A DNA stretch of 64,000 bases. Origin: CAUZIB01 sp963578805. GTDB taxonomy: Bacteria; Acidobacteriota; Vicinamibacteria; Vicinamibacterales; UBA8438. The stretch is from positions 1 to 64,000 of the forward strand of contig CAUZDY010000017.1 in NCBI GenBank assembly GCA_963578805.1, given 5' to 3'. Each line of letters starts with the position of its first letter. Positions within the stretch are counted from its first letter, which is position 1. The position numbers and the translations under genes were made by a program. The notes beneath the pieces are model-generated. The model worked only from the letters and a program-made list of their open reading frames with translations. It was not told the origin of the DNA and searched no databases. This document shows positions 50,790-59,126 of the stretch, piece after piece.

Positions 50790-51101
50790 TTGTTCCTAAC
50801 CGAATCGTTGCACGTACTGATATTCGTGCGTTTTCAGCCCAATGATGGCGAGGAGTTGGCCGGTGCGCAGCGCCGAGCCATCGACCTCACCAACCCCGAT
50901 AGCTACACAGCCCTCGGGGCGGTGAGAGTGCAGCAGGGACCAATGGAAGCCGCTGTCACCAAATTTCGCCGTGCGCTCGAGCACGACCCAACCCACATAG
51001 AGACCTAGCGCAACCTTGGATTAGCATTGAGTCGTCTGGAACCGTTGGGCGAGGCTCAGGCGGCAATCGATCGGGCGGTCGAGTTTGAATCTTCCCGGTG
51101 A
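50790..51101 (+). pseudogene. Broken TPR protein gene with in-frame TAG
   Basis: The frame encodes about one and a half tetratricopeptide-type repeats: ALGAVRVQQGPMEAAVTKFR followed by RALEHDPTHIET, then a TAG at 51006-51008, then RNLGLALSRLEPLGEAQAAI and a final stop. The repeat continues in register across the TAG, so the stop is a nonsense mutation in what was a longer gene. The start is lost. The rest of the 433-bp space between 50689 and 51121 holds the terminator above and nothing else visible. Confidence 0.65.
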
Positions 51102-51121
51102 CTCGGGCTGAGGGTATAAGA

Positions 51122-51958
51122 ATGTCCAAAGGTATGCCTATTCGAATGACTGTAGCCGTGGTGGTCGGAGTCGTCATCACCATCGGCGTCTACTGCATCT
51201 GGCCCGTAGTGGTTACGGCCCAGCCACCAGAACCGGTCTTCCTGGAGGAGATGACCTGGCCGGAGGTTCGGGAGGCACTGGAGGCGGCAAAAACGACCGT
51301 CATTATCCCGACCGGTGGGACGGAACAAAACGGCCTGCACATGGTACTTGGCAAGCACAACTATCTTGTCCGCTACAAGGCGGGCGAAATCGCAAGGCTT
51401 CTGGGCGACACGCTTGTAGCACCGGTGATGGCCTATGTCCCCGAAGGCGATGTAAATCCACCGACCAGCCACATGCGGTTTCCCGGTACGATCACGACAC
51501 CGCCCGATGTGTTCGAGCGGGTTCTGGAGTTTGCCGCACGTAGCCTCGTCCAGCATGGATTCGAGGATATTGCCTTACTGGGTGACAGCGGAGGAAATCA
51601 GGCGGGCCAGCAGACAGTTTCGGAGGCCCTCAACATCGAGTGGCGGGATACGCCGGCACGAGTCCATCATCTGACTGAGTTCTATCCAGGGCCTGGAGAC
51701 GCGTGGCTCCTCGACCAGGGTGAAACACCGGACGATGTCGGGTCGCACGCCAGCATCCACGACACGGCCAGTCTACTTTTTCTCAACCCGGAGATGCTCC
51801 GCCTTGACAGGCTAGACTCCGGTGTGGCGGGGGATGGAAGCGGCTTGATCGGCAACCCGTCGCGCGCGACGGCGGAGTACGGAGCACGTATTCTGGAGAT
51901 GCAGATCGACGCCGCGGTTCGGCAGATACGGACGCTCCGTGACAGCAGCCGGAGATAG
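51122..51958 (+). CDS. Exported creatininase-family protein
   Basis: From the ATG at 51122 (GAGGGTATAAGA upstream) the product is 278 residues. It has an N-terminal hydrophobic helix (about 10-35) that could be a signal or anchor. The creatininase-fold metal motif reads PTGGTEQNGLHMVLGKHN. The usual Asp of the motif is replaced by the KHN arrangement seen, to my knowledge, in an EQNG subgroup. GDSGGNQAGQQ and the later SHASIHDTASLLFLNPE are further family features, including a His ligand and acidic residues. Such proteins are zinc amidohydrolases (creatinine, formamide or peptide-derived substrates); export and target are unproven here. Confidence 0.82.
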   Translation: MSKGMPIRMTVAVVVGVVITIGVYCIWPVVVTAQPPEPVFLEEMTWPEVREALEAAKTTVIIPTGGTEQNGLHMVLGKHNYLVRYKAGEIARLLGDTLVAPVMAYVPEGDVNPPTSHMRFPGTITTPPDVFERVLEFAARSLVQHGFEDIALLGDSGGNQAGQQTVSEALNIEWRDTPARVHHLTEFYPGPGDAWLLDQGETPDDVGSHASIHDTASLLFLNPEMLRLDRLDSGVAGDGSGLIGNPSRATAEYGARILEMQIDAAVRQIRTLRDSSRR

Positions 51959-52227
51959 TCCCGCCTTACAACCACTATTTTGCACGAGGGAGTCAATGAG
52001 CCGGAGCCCGGCACTCATCGAACAGGTCAAGCTTGTCACGGCGAACGCCTGACATGGTGATGGCAACAGAATGTTATGAGAGGTCTAGCCTGCCGCTGCG
52101 CGGTATTGAACCCGTTGCGAGCCAACGGTAGGATCGGCGTCTACACCGACAAGCACCTTGGCGTGAAAGCAGGAGACGGGAACAGACCGTTGCCATCGAT
52201 GTCATCATTCCGCATAGGTTTTCCATA

Positions 52228-53505
52228 ATGTTTCGTTTTGTCCACGCAGCCGATCTGCATTTGGATAGCCCTTTTACGGGCATTCGAAACACGCATCGGG
52301 ACGTAGGAGAAATCCTGCGCCAAGCGACGTTCGCAGCCTACGACAATCTCATCACACTCTGCATTAACCGGGAGGTTGGCGCGCTACTGATTGCCGGGGA
52401 CGTGTTCGATGGTGCGGACCATAGCCTCGTCGGGCAGATTAAGTTCATGAAGGGTCTCGAACGACTTTACGCACATGGCATCCGAACGTTCATTTGCCAT
52501 GGTAATCACGACCCACTTGACAGCTGGGATGCCGGGCTACGAACACCTGACAACGTGCATCGTTTCGGCAGCGAACCAGCGTGTGTACCTGTCTATCCAG
52601 ACTCTGCAACCAGTCCAATTGTTTGCGGAGTGAGCTATCCGACCCGAGAAGTTCGGGAGACATTGCTTGGTGGCTTCCCTTCCCGTGATTCGACGCGCTT
52701 CACGATCGGGTTGTTGCATGCAAACGCCGGGGGTGACTCCGTGCATGCCTCGTACGCGCCGTGCACAATCGAGGATTTAACGGCCGTTGGGTACGATTAT
52801 TGGGCATTGGGTCATGTCCACACGCGTGACATCAAGTATGAAGGCAATCCTTGGGTGGTGTATTCAGGCAATACGCAAGGACGACACCCCAACGAAACAG
52901 GGGCGCGAGGAGTGTATGTCGTCGACGTCGATGATGAGCACCGTATCGAGATGGAATTCGTCCCGGTCGATTCCGTCCGGTGGGAACAGCGAAATCTTGA
53001 CATTCATGACATCAACACTCCGTCGGACCTCGAAGAACGTTTGCATCAAATAGTGGATGGCTTGCGAGTCGAGGTCGAGGGACGTTCTTTCGTCTATCGC
53101 ATTCGTCTTCACGGACGTGGACAGCTGCATACATCGCTCGCGAAACCGGACAACATCGACGCCATGACCACTCAGCTGAATGACACTTGGCAAGAGCAAC
53201 GGCCGTTTGCATGGTGCAGTGAGATTCGGGATGACACTCGTTCGGAAATCGACCGAGACCAATTACGGAAAGGTACGGATTTTATCGGGGACTTCCTGAA
53301 ACTTACAGAAGAGATGTCTCAGGATCAGAACCTTCAGAACATCTTGAAGCAAGAACTCGCACCGTTGTTCGAGAATAGAAGTGCCAAGCGGCATTTGGAC
53401 GACATCCTCCGAACTGAAGCGGACGCGAAGGCGCTGATGGAGGCCGCTGAGGACGCGGCCCTCGACCTGCTGGTTACGGAAGACCACGACGCCGGACAAG
53501 TGTAA
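52228..53505 (+). CDS. SbcD/YhaO-type DNA repair metallophosphoesterase
   Basis: A 425-residue metallophosphoesterase with the Mre11/SbcD motifs: HAADLHLDSPF at the N-terminus, LIAGDVFDGADH, ICHGNHDPLDS, GLLHAN and YWALGHVHTRD. The C-terminal about 170 residues, ending in a charged helix, follow the YhaO pattern. With the ATPase downstream (4 bp gap) it should form a nuclease complex that trims DNA ends or hairpins. YhaO/YhaN of Bacillus is a repair pair; SbcCD of other bacteria is analogous. Start ATG at 52228 gives a complete fold. The 269 bp before it contain nothing recognisable. Confidence 0.9.
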   Translation: MFRFVHAADLHLDSPFTGIRNTHRDVGEILRQATFAAYDNLITLCINREVGALLIAGDVFDGADHSLVGQIKFMKGLERLYAHGIRTFICHGNHDPLDSWDAGLRTPDNVHRFGSEPACVPVYPDSATSPIVCGVSYPTREVRETLLGGFPSRDSTRFTIGLLHANAGGDSVHASYAPCTIEDLTAVGYDYWALGHVHTRDIKYEGNPWVVYSGNTQGRHPNETGARGVYVVDVDDEHRIEMEFVPVDSVRWEQRNLDIHDINTPSDLEERLHQIVDGLRVEVEGRSFVYRIRLHGRGQLHTSLAKPDNIDAMTTQLNDTWQEQRPFAWCSEIRDDTRSEIDRDQLRKGTDFIGDFLKLTEEMSQDQNLQNILKQELAPLFENRSAKRHLDDILRTEADAKALMEAAEDAALDLLVTEDHDAGQV

Positions 53506-53509
53506 ACCC

Positions 53510-56500
53510 ATGCGGATCACAAGCCTGCATATCGACGGATTCGGGGTCTACTGCGATCAGTCCTTTCCTACATCCGGACACTCCATCACGGTGTTTCACG
53601 GCCCGAACGAGGTTGGCAAGAGTACCGTCCTAGAGTTCATCCGAATGGTGTTGTTCGGATTTCCACTCCGCCGCCCAGACCAGCATTATCCGCCGCTCAC
53701 GGGAGGGCACCATGGGGGACGAATGGACATTCTCTCCGATGACGGCACGCCCTTTACGTTTGAACGGCACCGCGGGCCGCGTGGTGGCACGTTAAACGTC
53801 AGAAGTAACGGTAAGGACATTCGAGATAACGCTGTCATCGACAATCTGCGCGGCCATCTGACCCGGAGTGCCTTTGAGACCATCCTCGCCTTCAATCTCG
53901 ACCATTTGAAGGGATTAGAGTCCGCTGACGACGGTGACATTACCAGTCGCATTTATAGTGCCGGCACCGGAGCGACACGCTTGCCGGGCGCCCTCAAGAA
54001 CTTAGCAGACCGCCACAAACGGATCTACACGAAATCCGGACGCCTCCAAAAGATCGCGGCGGTGCTCGCGCAACTTACGACACTCGACGCACACTTGCGA
54101 GACGCCGAGAGTCAGTCCAAGGAATTCCGGTCGGCAACTCGTCGTCTGGATGAACTCGGTGCTGCGATCGACACGACCGACCAGCAGCAAGACGAGGCAC
54201 GGCGTCGGCGTGATGAGTGTTGTCGCTACAAAGAGGCGTGGCCAACGTGGGTGACGTTACAGGACACCCAGACACAGCTGTTGCGGCATTCGACTCAAGT
54301 CGGGTTTCCAGATGATCCTCTGATTCGACTCGACAATCTTGAGACTCAAATTGAAGACAGCAAGAACGACCTCGACCAGATCAAAATGAAGTTGAGTGAC
54401 GCGACCACCAACGCAACTCGTTCCATCGACAACGAAGCCCTTGTCGAGGAGGTCGCACTGTGCAAATCAATCACTGACCGTCGTGAGACGTACCAGAACG
54501 CTTGCCGGGATTTGCCCACACGACAGGCCCTTCTCAAGAAAGGCCAAGCGGCCGTCGCGGAGCACTTGCAAGCGTTGGGATCGGACTGGACCGAGAAACG
54601 TGTCGTGTCGCTCGATTTGTCCTTGACGACACGTGACGCAATTGACGGATGGAAGGAACGGCTGAACGCGCTGCGAGAGACGCTGCGTGCCATCGATCAG
54701 GAACTGTCCCGTTTGGATCCCGTGTGTCAGAAGGCTGAGCAGACATTAGCGCATGCCCAGGACAAGATTGACAAGGACCTCACAGATGATCTTGATGACA
54801 AGGTTGCCCTACTGAACGACGCACGCCAACGGTGTCGCAAATACAACAAAGCGAAAGAGAAACTTGAGACTCTCGAAGATTTTGCGAACGCCGACACATC
54901 GACATCCGGCCGTCGATTCCCGATGCTCGGAGTGGTGGTCGTGGTCGCTGTACTCGTGGTTTCTTTCGTCTTCGCTCTTCCATGGTACGTCCCAGGCGGC
55001 TCGCTGGCACTCCTACTGCTGCTGCTCGTGTGGTGGCGATTCGGTGAGTCACCAAGGAACACGAGCCCCGTACACAATCGGATCGCTGCCGCTCACGCGC
55101 TCGCAGACGATACCCGCAAGTCGTATAGCAATGCCCTGAAGGCACTCGATATCGGTCCGAACGACGTGGACGGTGTTGACTTGGCCGCATTGGAGCAGAT
55201 TGGTGACCGTCTTCAAGAATTCAGGACGGCGAAGACAGAACTCGAGGTTCAACAGAAACATCGGGCGACCTGGGGTGACCGGAGAGACCAACAACAACGC
55301 GACATTGATACCGCGGCTGACGCGTGGTCGACGTGGCTGACTCAGCATGGGTTGCCTGGAACGTTTCGGGTCGACACAGTACCCGAATTTATTTCGAAGA
55401 TCGAACAGGTGCGAAATGCGCTGAAGACTGTGAAGGTAGATCGAGACCGCCTCTACGGGATACAGAAACTTGTTGATGAATATGGTGCCGATGTCGAGGC
55501 AGTGGCCACCAGTAAAACCATTTCGTTGGACACATCGCAGTCCGGCGTGGGGGTGATGGCTGACCAGATCATCAACCTGATGGCCGTGGTTCAAGCTGCC
55601 CTTCAGACTCGTGAGGCAATGAAGGACCGAGCGAGCGAGTTGACGGTTGACTTCAAGACGGCAGAAGGGAAGGTAAGTCGGTTAAAGAAACGACGCAATG
55701 ATCTGCTGAATGCCGGTGGCACGACAAGTTCGGAGGAGTTTCGTGTCAAGGCCAAGGAATTCATTGACTACCAACAAACGGTAACGAAGCGCGACACCCT
55801 GAGAGCGACATTGCGTGCTGGGTGGATGGGGCGACATGCCGATGATGAGCTGGAGACAAAGTTCCTGGGCACCACGATAGATGAAAAAAATGATGAGGTC
55901 ACGAGTCTGGATTCGCAGTTGCAAGAACTTCGGGACCGTCGAAAGACTCAACTGGCAGAGCAGGCAAACCTCACTGCGAAGATCAATCGGTTATCGAGCG
56001 ACGAAGAAGCCTCGCAATGGCGTGCTGAGCGGGAAGAATTGCGACAAGAACTACGAGAACTCACCTGGCAATGGTCCAAGCTCGTCGTTGCACAGTCGTT
56101 GCTCGAGCAAGCTCGAACCAAGTATGAAGAAGAACGACAGCCTGCCGTTGTTCGTCGCGCCTCCACTTGGTTTGCACGGATGTCGCGTGACCGGTATGTC
56201 AACATTCACGTCGAGGTCGGAGGTGATCGCGACATCTCCGTCGTTGATCAGGCAGGTCGAAAGAAGACACCGCCCCAGCTGAGCCGAGGCACCCGTGACC
56301 AGCTCTATCTTGCGCTGCGTTTCGGACTCATCCAAAACATCGGCGAACAAGGCGAGAGGTTGCCTGTTGTGGTTGATGAAGTTCTCGTGAACTGCGACCC
56401 TGCAAGGGCTAAGGTGGTAGTCGATGGTTTCACCGAGCTCGCACGGACGACCCAGGTGCTCGTGTTGACGTGCCATCCATGGGTCGTGGACCTGTTTAAG

Positions 56501-56542
56501 GCTGCGTCGCAAGATGTCGACGTAGTGGAGATGGCGTCCTAG
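53510..56542 (+). CDS. SbcC/YhaN-type ATPase with central coiled coil and membrane hairpin
   Basis: The 1010-residue ATPase has Walker A GPNEVGKST at about 31-39 in an SMC/Rad50-type N-terminal half, long coiled coils, then a second ATPase half with SRGTRDQLYLALRFGLIQNI (signature) and LPVVVDEVLVNCDPARAK (Walker B). In the middle of the coiled coil (about 475-515) lie two hydrophobic stretches, VVVVVAVLVVSFVFALPWYV and SLALLLLLLVWW, instead of a zinc hook. Such a membrane hairpin is typical of YhaN proteins and would tether the complex to the membrane. It follows the nuclease gene by 4 bp. Full length; no frameshift seen. Confidence 0.9.
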   Translation: MRITSLHIDGFGVYCDQSFPTSGHSITVFHGPNEVGKSTVLEFIRMVLFGFPLRRPDQHYPPLTGGHHGGRMDILSDDGTPFTFERHRGPRGGTLNVRSNGKDIRDNAVIDNLRGHLTRSAFETILAFNLDHLKGLESADDGDITSRIYSAGTGATRLPGALKNLADRHKRIYTKSGRLQKIAAVLAQLTTLDAHLRDAESQSKEFRSATRRLDELGAAIDTTDQQQDEARRRRDECCRYKEAWPTWVTLQDTQTQLLRHSTQVGFPDDPLIRLDNLETQIEDSKNDLDQIKMKLSDATTNATRSIDNEALVEEVALCKSITDRRETYQNACRDLPTRQALLKKGQAAVAEHLQALGSDWTEKRVVSLDLSLTTRDAIDGWKERLNALRETLRAIDQELSRLDPVCQKAEQTLAHAQDKIDKDLTDDLDDKVALLNDARQRCRKYNKAKEKLETLEDFANADTSTSGRRFPMLGVVVVVAVLVVSFVFALPWYVPGGSLALLLLLLVWWRFGESPRNTSPVHNRIAAAHALADDTRKSYSNALKALDIGPNDVDGVDLAALEQIGDRLQEFRTAKTELEVQQKHRATWGDRRDQQQRDIDTAADAWSTWLTQHGLPGTFRVDTVPEFISKIEQVRNALKTVKVDRDRLYGIQKLVDEYGADVEAVATSKTISLDTSQSGVGVMADQIINLMAVVQAALQTREAMKDRASELTVDFKTAEGKVSRLKKRRNDLLNAGGTTSSEEFRVKAKEFIDYQQTVTKRDTLRATLRAGWMGRHADDELETKFLGTTIDEKNDEVTSLDSQLQELRDRRKTQLAEQANLTAKINRLSSDEEASQWRAEREELRQELRELTWQWSKLVVAQSLLEQARTKYEEERQPAVVRRASTWFARMSRDRYVNIHVEVGGDRDISVVDQAGRKKTPPQLSRGTRDQLYLALRFGLIQNIGEQGERLPVVVDEVLVNCDPARAKVVVDGFTELARTTQVLVLTCHPWVVDLFKAASQDVDVVEMAS

Positions 56543-56557
56543 GCTCGACTCCGTGAA

Positions 56558-56781
56558 CTACCGCCCGCCGGCTTGAGCCTTCTCCGGAGCGCGTGCCCCG
56601 CTGAGGACGTTCGCCATGCGTAGTTCCCCTCGTGGCACGCGTACTCATAGAGCGGACCCTCGGTCACGCCACGCACCGCTTGATTCGTCGTGAGCGCGAT
56701 GACGGCCGTCCACGGTCTCGTGAACTTCAAGGGATCCTCGAGGGTGAATTGGTATTCGATGCTGTCAGTGTAGGCAGTCAA
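56558..56781 (-). pseudogene. Frameshifted remnant of a 'PDLQGVW' family gene
   Basis: The minus strand encodes the C-terminal third of the family seen at 14466: IEYQFTLEDPLKFTRPWTAV, then LYEYACHEGNYA. At this point one base is missing (TACGCATGGCG); shifting frame continues MANVLSGARAPEKAQAGGR to a TAG at 56558. The family ends 'YEYACHEgNy.m.n.LaGAR', so the shift restores the expected tail. The N-terminal two thirds are absent. The remaining 290 bp up to the DinB gene show nothing recognisable. Confidence 0.75.
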
Positions 56782-57071
56782 CGACCAGGCTCACCATGAC
56801 CTAGCGCACAGTTCCTCTGTTAAAGTGATCACGCACGGCGAGACGGCGAGCCGTGGGTTAAGGGAGGGGCAAGTCCACCTGCGCACCCGCGTGACTAGCG
56901 CCCGTCTCCGCTGAACTACGAGGCGAATAACACGCACTTGCTTGTCAGCTAACGACACGGGGACGGGGAAAGCTAGACCCAATCATTGCGTTCGGATTCG
57001 CGAGCGATTCCTCGAACGAGAGCAGCAGCCCTGATATTCCCTCACACTCACAACGCCACGATAAAGGAGCG

Positions 57072-57629
57072 ATGTCGATGAACTACTATGGAGCAAGAAA
57101 CTTGGCAGCCAGTTTTCGCACAGTGCGCGCGAACACGATTCAGATAGCTGAAGACATTCCGAAAGACCAATACGGATTCATCCCTGCCCAGGGGGCCAAG
57201 AGCATCGCCCGAACTCTTGTCCACATCGCTTTATCCGCTCAGTTTCAGCTTTCACTCCACACGGGAGAACGCCGAACGCATTTCGAAGGACTTGATTTCT
57301 CCGCACTCATGGAGCGGTTGGCGGAACAGGAGGCCGAGAATAGGACAAAGGTCCAGGTCATAGACCTACTAAGAGCAGAAGGCGAAACATGGGCCAATTT
57401 TCTGGCAGGAATGTCCGAGGAGACCCTGGCCGAGCCGTTCACGATGCCATCTGGTGCGATACCAGCCAGCAAGAGTCGTTTCGAGATGGTACTCTCCGTT
57501 AAAGAGCATGAAATGCATCATCGCGGTCAGCTGATGGTGGCCCAACGTCTGCTTGGAATCATGCCTCACCTAACGAAAGCACGACAGGAGCGCGCGGCTC
57601 AGTATGAGCACAATGTGGTCCGGTCTTGA
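57072..57629 (+). CDS. DinB-family protein
   Basis: The 185-residue protein is a four-helix-bundle of the DinB/DUF664 type with a metal site: LVHIALSAQ in the second helix and HEMHHRGQLMVAQRLLG in the third supply the His ligands. Members include damage-induced proteins and thiol transferases that use bacillithiol or mycothiol; function here is unknown. ATG at 57072 preceded by AAAGGAGCG, with a second ATG two codons later. Nothing suggests an operon. Confidence 0.88.
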   Translation: MSMNYYGARNLAASFRTVRANTIQIAEDIPKDQYGFIPAQGAKSIARTLVHIALSAQFQLSLHTGERRTHFEGLDFSALMERLAEQEAENRTKVQVIDLLRAEGETWANFLAGMSEETLAEPFTMPSGAIPASKSRFEMVLSVKEHEMHHRGQLMVAQRLLGIMPHLTKARQERAAQYEHNVVRS

Positions 57630-57773
57630 TAGCCCTAATACCCGGCCGAAATTTATAGTCCCCAATTTTCGGTTTCATCCGCTTCCTAATTGATGGTACA
57701 ACTGGATCGCAATGATCTAGGTTTCCGAATACATATCGGATTTCGGACACAGCGTTTCTCGGGAGGAATCACA

Positions 57774-58106
57774 ATGAAGGTAAGACACGCGGTGGTGGTA
57801 GCGCTGGTCGGAATGCTCGCGCTGGCAGGTGGGGCGCTGCAGGCCGAGGAGATGACCCTGACGGGGGAAGTGGGCGCCGCGACGTGTGGCCTCACGCACG
57901 CTGGGCCCAGCGCCGAAGCGTGTACCAAGCAGTGCGTCTCGAAGGGTTCGGCCTACGCGCTGATCGTCGACGATAACTTCTACAAGCTTGATGCAAGCGA
58001 CGCGATCAAGGCGCAGCTCAGCGAGCTGGCTGGCAAGATGGCCACCGTCACGGGTAACGTGATGGGTACCGATATCAAGGTGTCGTTCGTGAAAGCTGCG
58101 GGCTAG
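57774..58106 (+). CDS. Small exported protein, unknown function
   Basis: From the ATG at 57774 (a strong GGGAGGA lies upstream) a 110-residue protein with a clear signal peptide ending near GALQAEE. The mature part holds three cysteines, CGLTHAGPSAEACTKQC, and a beta-rich segment (YALIVDDNFYKLDASDAI, then MATVTGNVMGTDIKV) that looks like a small OB-like fold. I have seen similar short periplasmic proteins in Acidobacteriota but know no function. An in-frame upstream ATG at 57690 would spoil the signal peptide. Confidence 0.8.
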   Translation: MKVRHAVVVALVGMLALAGGALQAEEMTLTGEVGAATCGLTHAGPSAEACTKQCVSKGSAYALIVDDNFYKLDASDAIKAQLSELAGKMATVTGNVMGTDIKVSFVKAAG

Positions 58107-58428
58107 AGAAGAGGAAGAACGGCGACGTCGTTTCTAGAGGCAAGATGTTCGCCTAGACCTTAACTCTCACAACCAAAGAAATGTCATGATCTGACCCCAA
58201 TCGGTAGATTTCGCGGTAGAGCTCGTCTGAGTTGAGAAACTGTGGCGATCAGCCCAGTTGCGAAGTCCATACAGTTCAAGAATTAATGTATGGAATGAAT
58301 GAGGTTGACCTACGACCAGCTCGGAACGTGGTATTGCAGCAAATGCCTGACTCTCGCCTTTCCCTACGTGTGTTCTAGGTGTCACCGTTTACATGAGGAC
58401 GACAAATTGGAGGCCTTGGAGGTCGAAG
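58107..58428. other. Stretch without a recognisable gene
   Basis: The 322-bp space holds no convincing gene. A plus-strand frame from 58299 contains two CxxC pairs but runs on into the rhodanese gene in the wrong frame and has no family resemblance. The right end carries the Shine-Dalgarno of the rhodanese gene. Confidence 0.35.
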
Positions 58429-58863
58429 ATGGATTCAAAAGAAACCATGCGCCGCTCCTTAGTTGGGTTAGGAGTGTGGGTATGCCTCGCGGCGGCCGGC
58501 GGCGGCACGCAAGCTCCACAAGACCAGCGGATCGACATTGACGAACTGAAGGAAGCTATCGACGACGGCGCGACGATGTTGCTGATAGACGTACGAGAAG
58601 ACTACGAAGTCGACTCGGGATCGATGCCAGGTTCGATTCATATTCCACTCGGTGAACTCGAAGACCGGATGTCTGATATCCCCAAAGACGTACGGCTGGT
58701 CTTTTTTTGAAACGGCGGTGGCCGAGCCTCCCGTGCAGCGGAGCTCTTCAGTGAAAATGGTTATGAAACAGTTGAATTCTGCGGTCTTAATGATTGGAAG
58801 GCGAAGGGGTACACACTTGGTCAAACTAAGAAGCCAGGCTTAGGCACCCTTACTCCGAAATAG
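58429..58863 (+). CDS. Exported rhodanese-like protein with in-frame TGA at the catalytic cysteine, candidate selenoprotein
   Basis: Read through the TGA at 58708-58710 the gene encodes 144 residues: a signal-like N-terminus, then a rhodanese domain (IDIDELKEAIDDGATMLLID, VREDYEVDSGSMPGSIHIPL). The active-site loop reads VFF-TGA-NGGGRASRAAEL, and the domain continues normally with ENGYETVEFCGLNDWKAKGY to a TAG at 58861. Rhodaneses have Cys in CxxGxR exactly where TGA stands (residue 94), which fits selenocysteine. The ATG has TTGGAGGTCGAAG before it. If TGA were a plain stop, the 93-residue product would lack its active site. Ordinary ORF callers end the gene at 58710. Known Sec-containing rhodanese-like proteins exist in environmental bacteria, to my memory. 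The alternative is a pseudogene. Confidence 0.7.
58724..58746 (+). promoter_or_regulatory. Candidate bacterial SECIS hairpin
   Basis: Directly after the TGA, GAGC, a bulged C and TCC (58724-58731) pair with GGAGCTC (58740-58746), leaving the eight-base loop CGTGCAGC. The loop starts 22 bases after the TGA and has G as its second base. Both agree with the usual description of bacterial SECIS elements (loop about 16-37 bases from the UGA, G in the first two loop positions). The structure was drawn by hand, not folded. Confidence 0.5.
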
Positions 58864-59126
58864 AGAACCAAACGTCCGCACCGTCGGTTATCCTGCATCG
58901 AGTTCAGGTAGGTGCTGTTTGTAGGGTGTTGACTCGTAGTTTTCCGTTGGAAAACAGCAGGCTCTCTGTCCAGTTAGACCTCATCCGTCCAGCTATATCC
59001 ATATGTGTAGCTGTCACCGAGGGTGGGGTCAACATATCCCCCATCGGTCGTTTTTTCTGAAGCGATTCTTTCAGATCCAAAAACCGCGGAGGGGGTTAGG
59101 AGTGAGGCAGATATAAACTCATAGTG

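Noticed and set aside
51006..51008. TAG in the TPR gene as a possible recoded codon
   Set aside because: The frame also lacks a start and is only one and a half repeats long, so nonsense mutation in a decayed gene is simpler than pyrrolysine.
52228..56542. SbcD/YhaN pair as a dedicated anti-phage system
   Set aside because: No other defence genes, no mobile element and full agreement with housekeeping repair pairs; the defence role is kept only as a speculation.
58299..58541. 80-residue frame with two CxxC pairs
   Set aside because: Runs into the rhodanese gene in another frame and its C-terminal half is clearly a shadow; two CxxC pairs alone are not enough.
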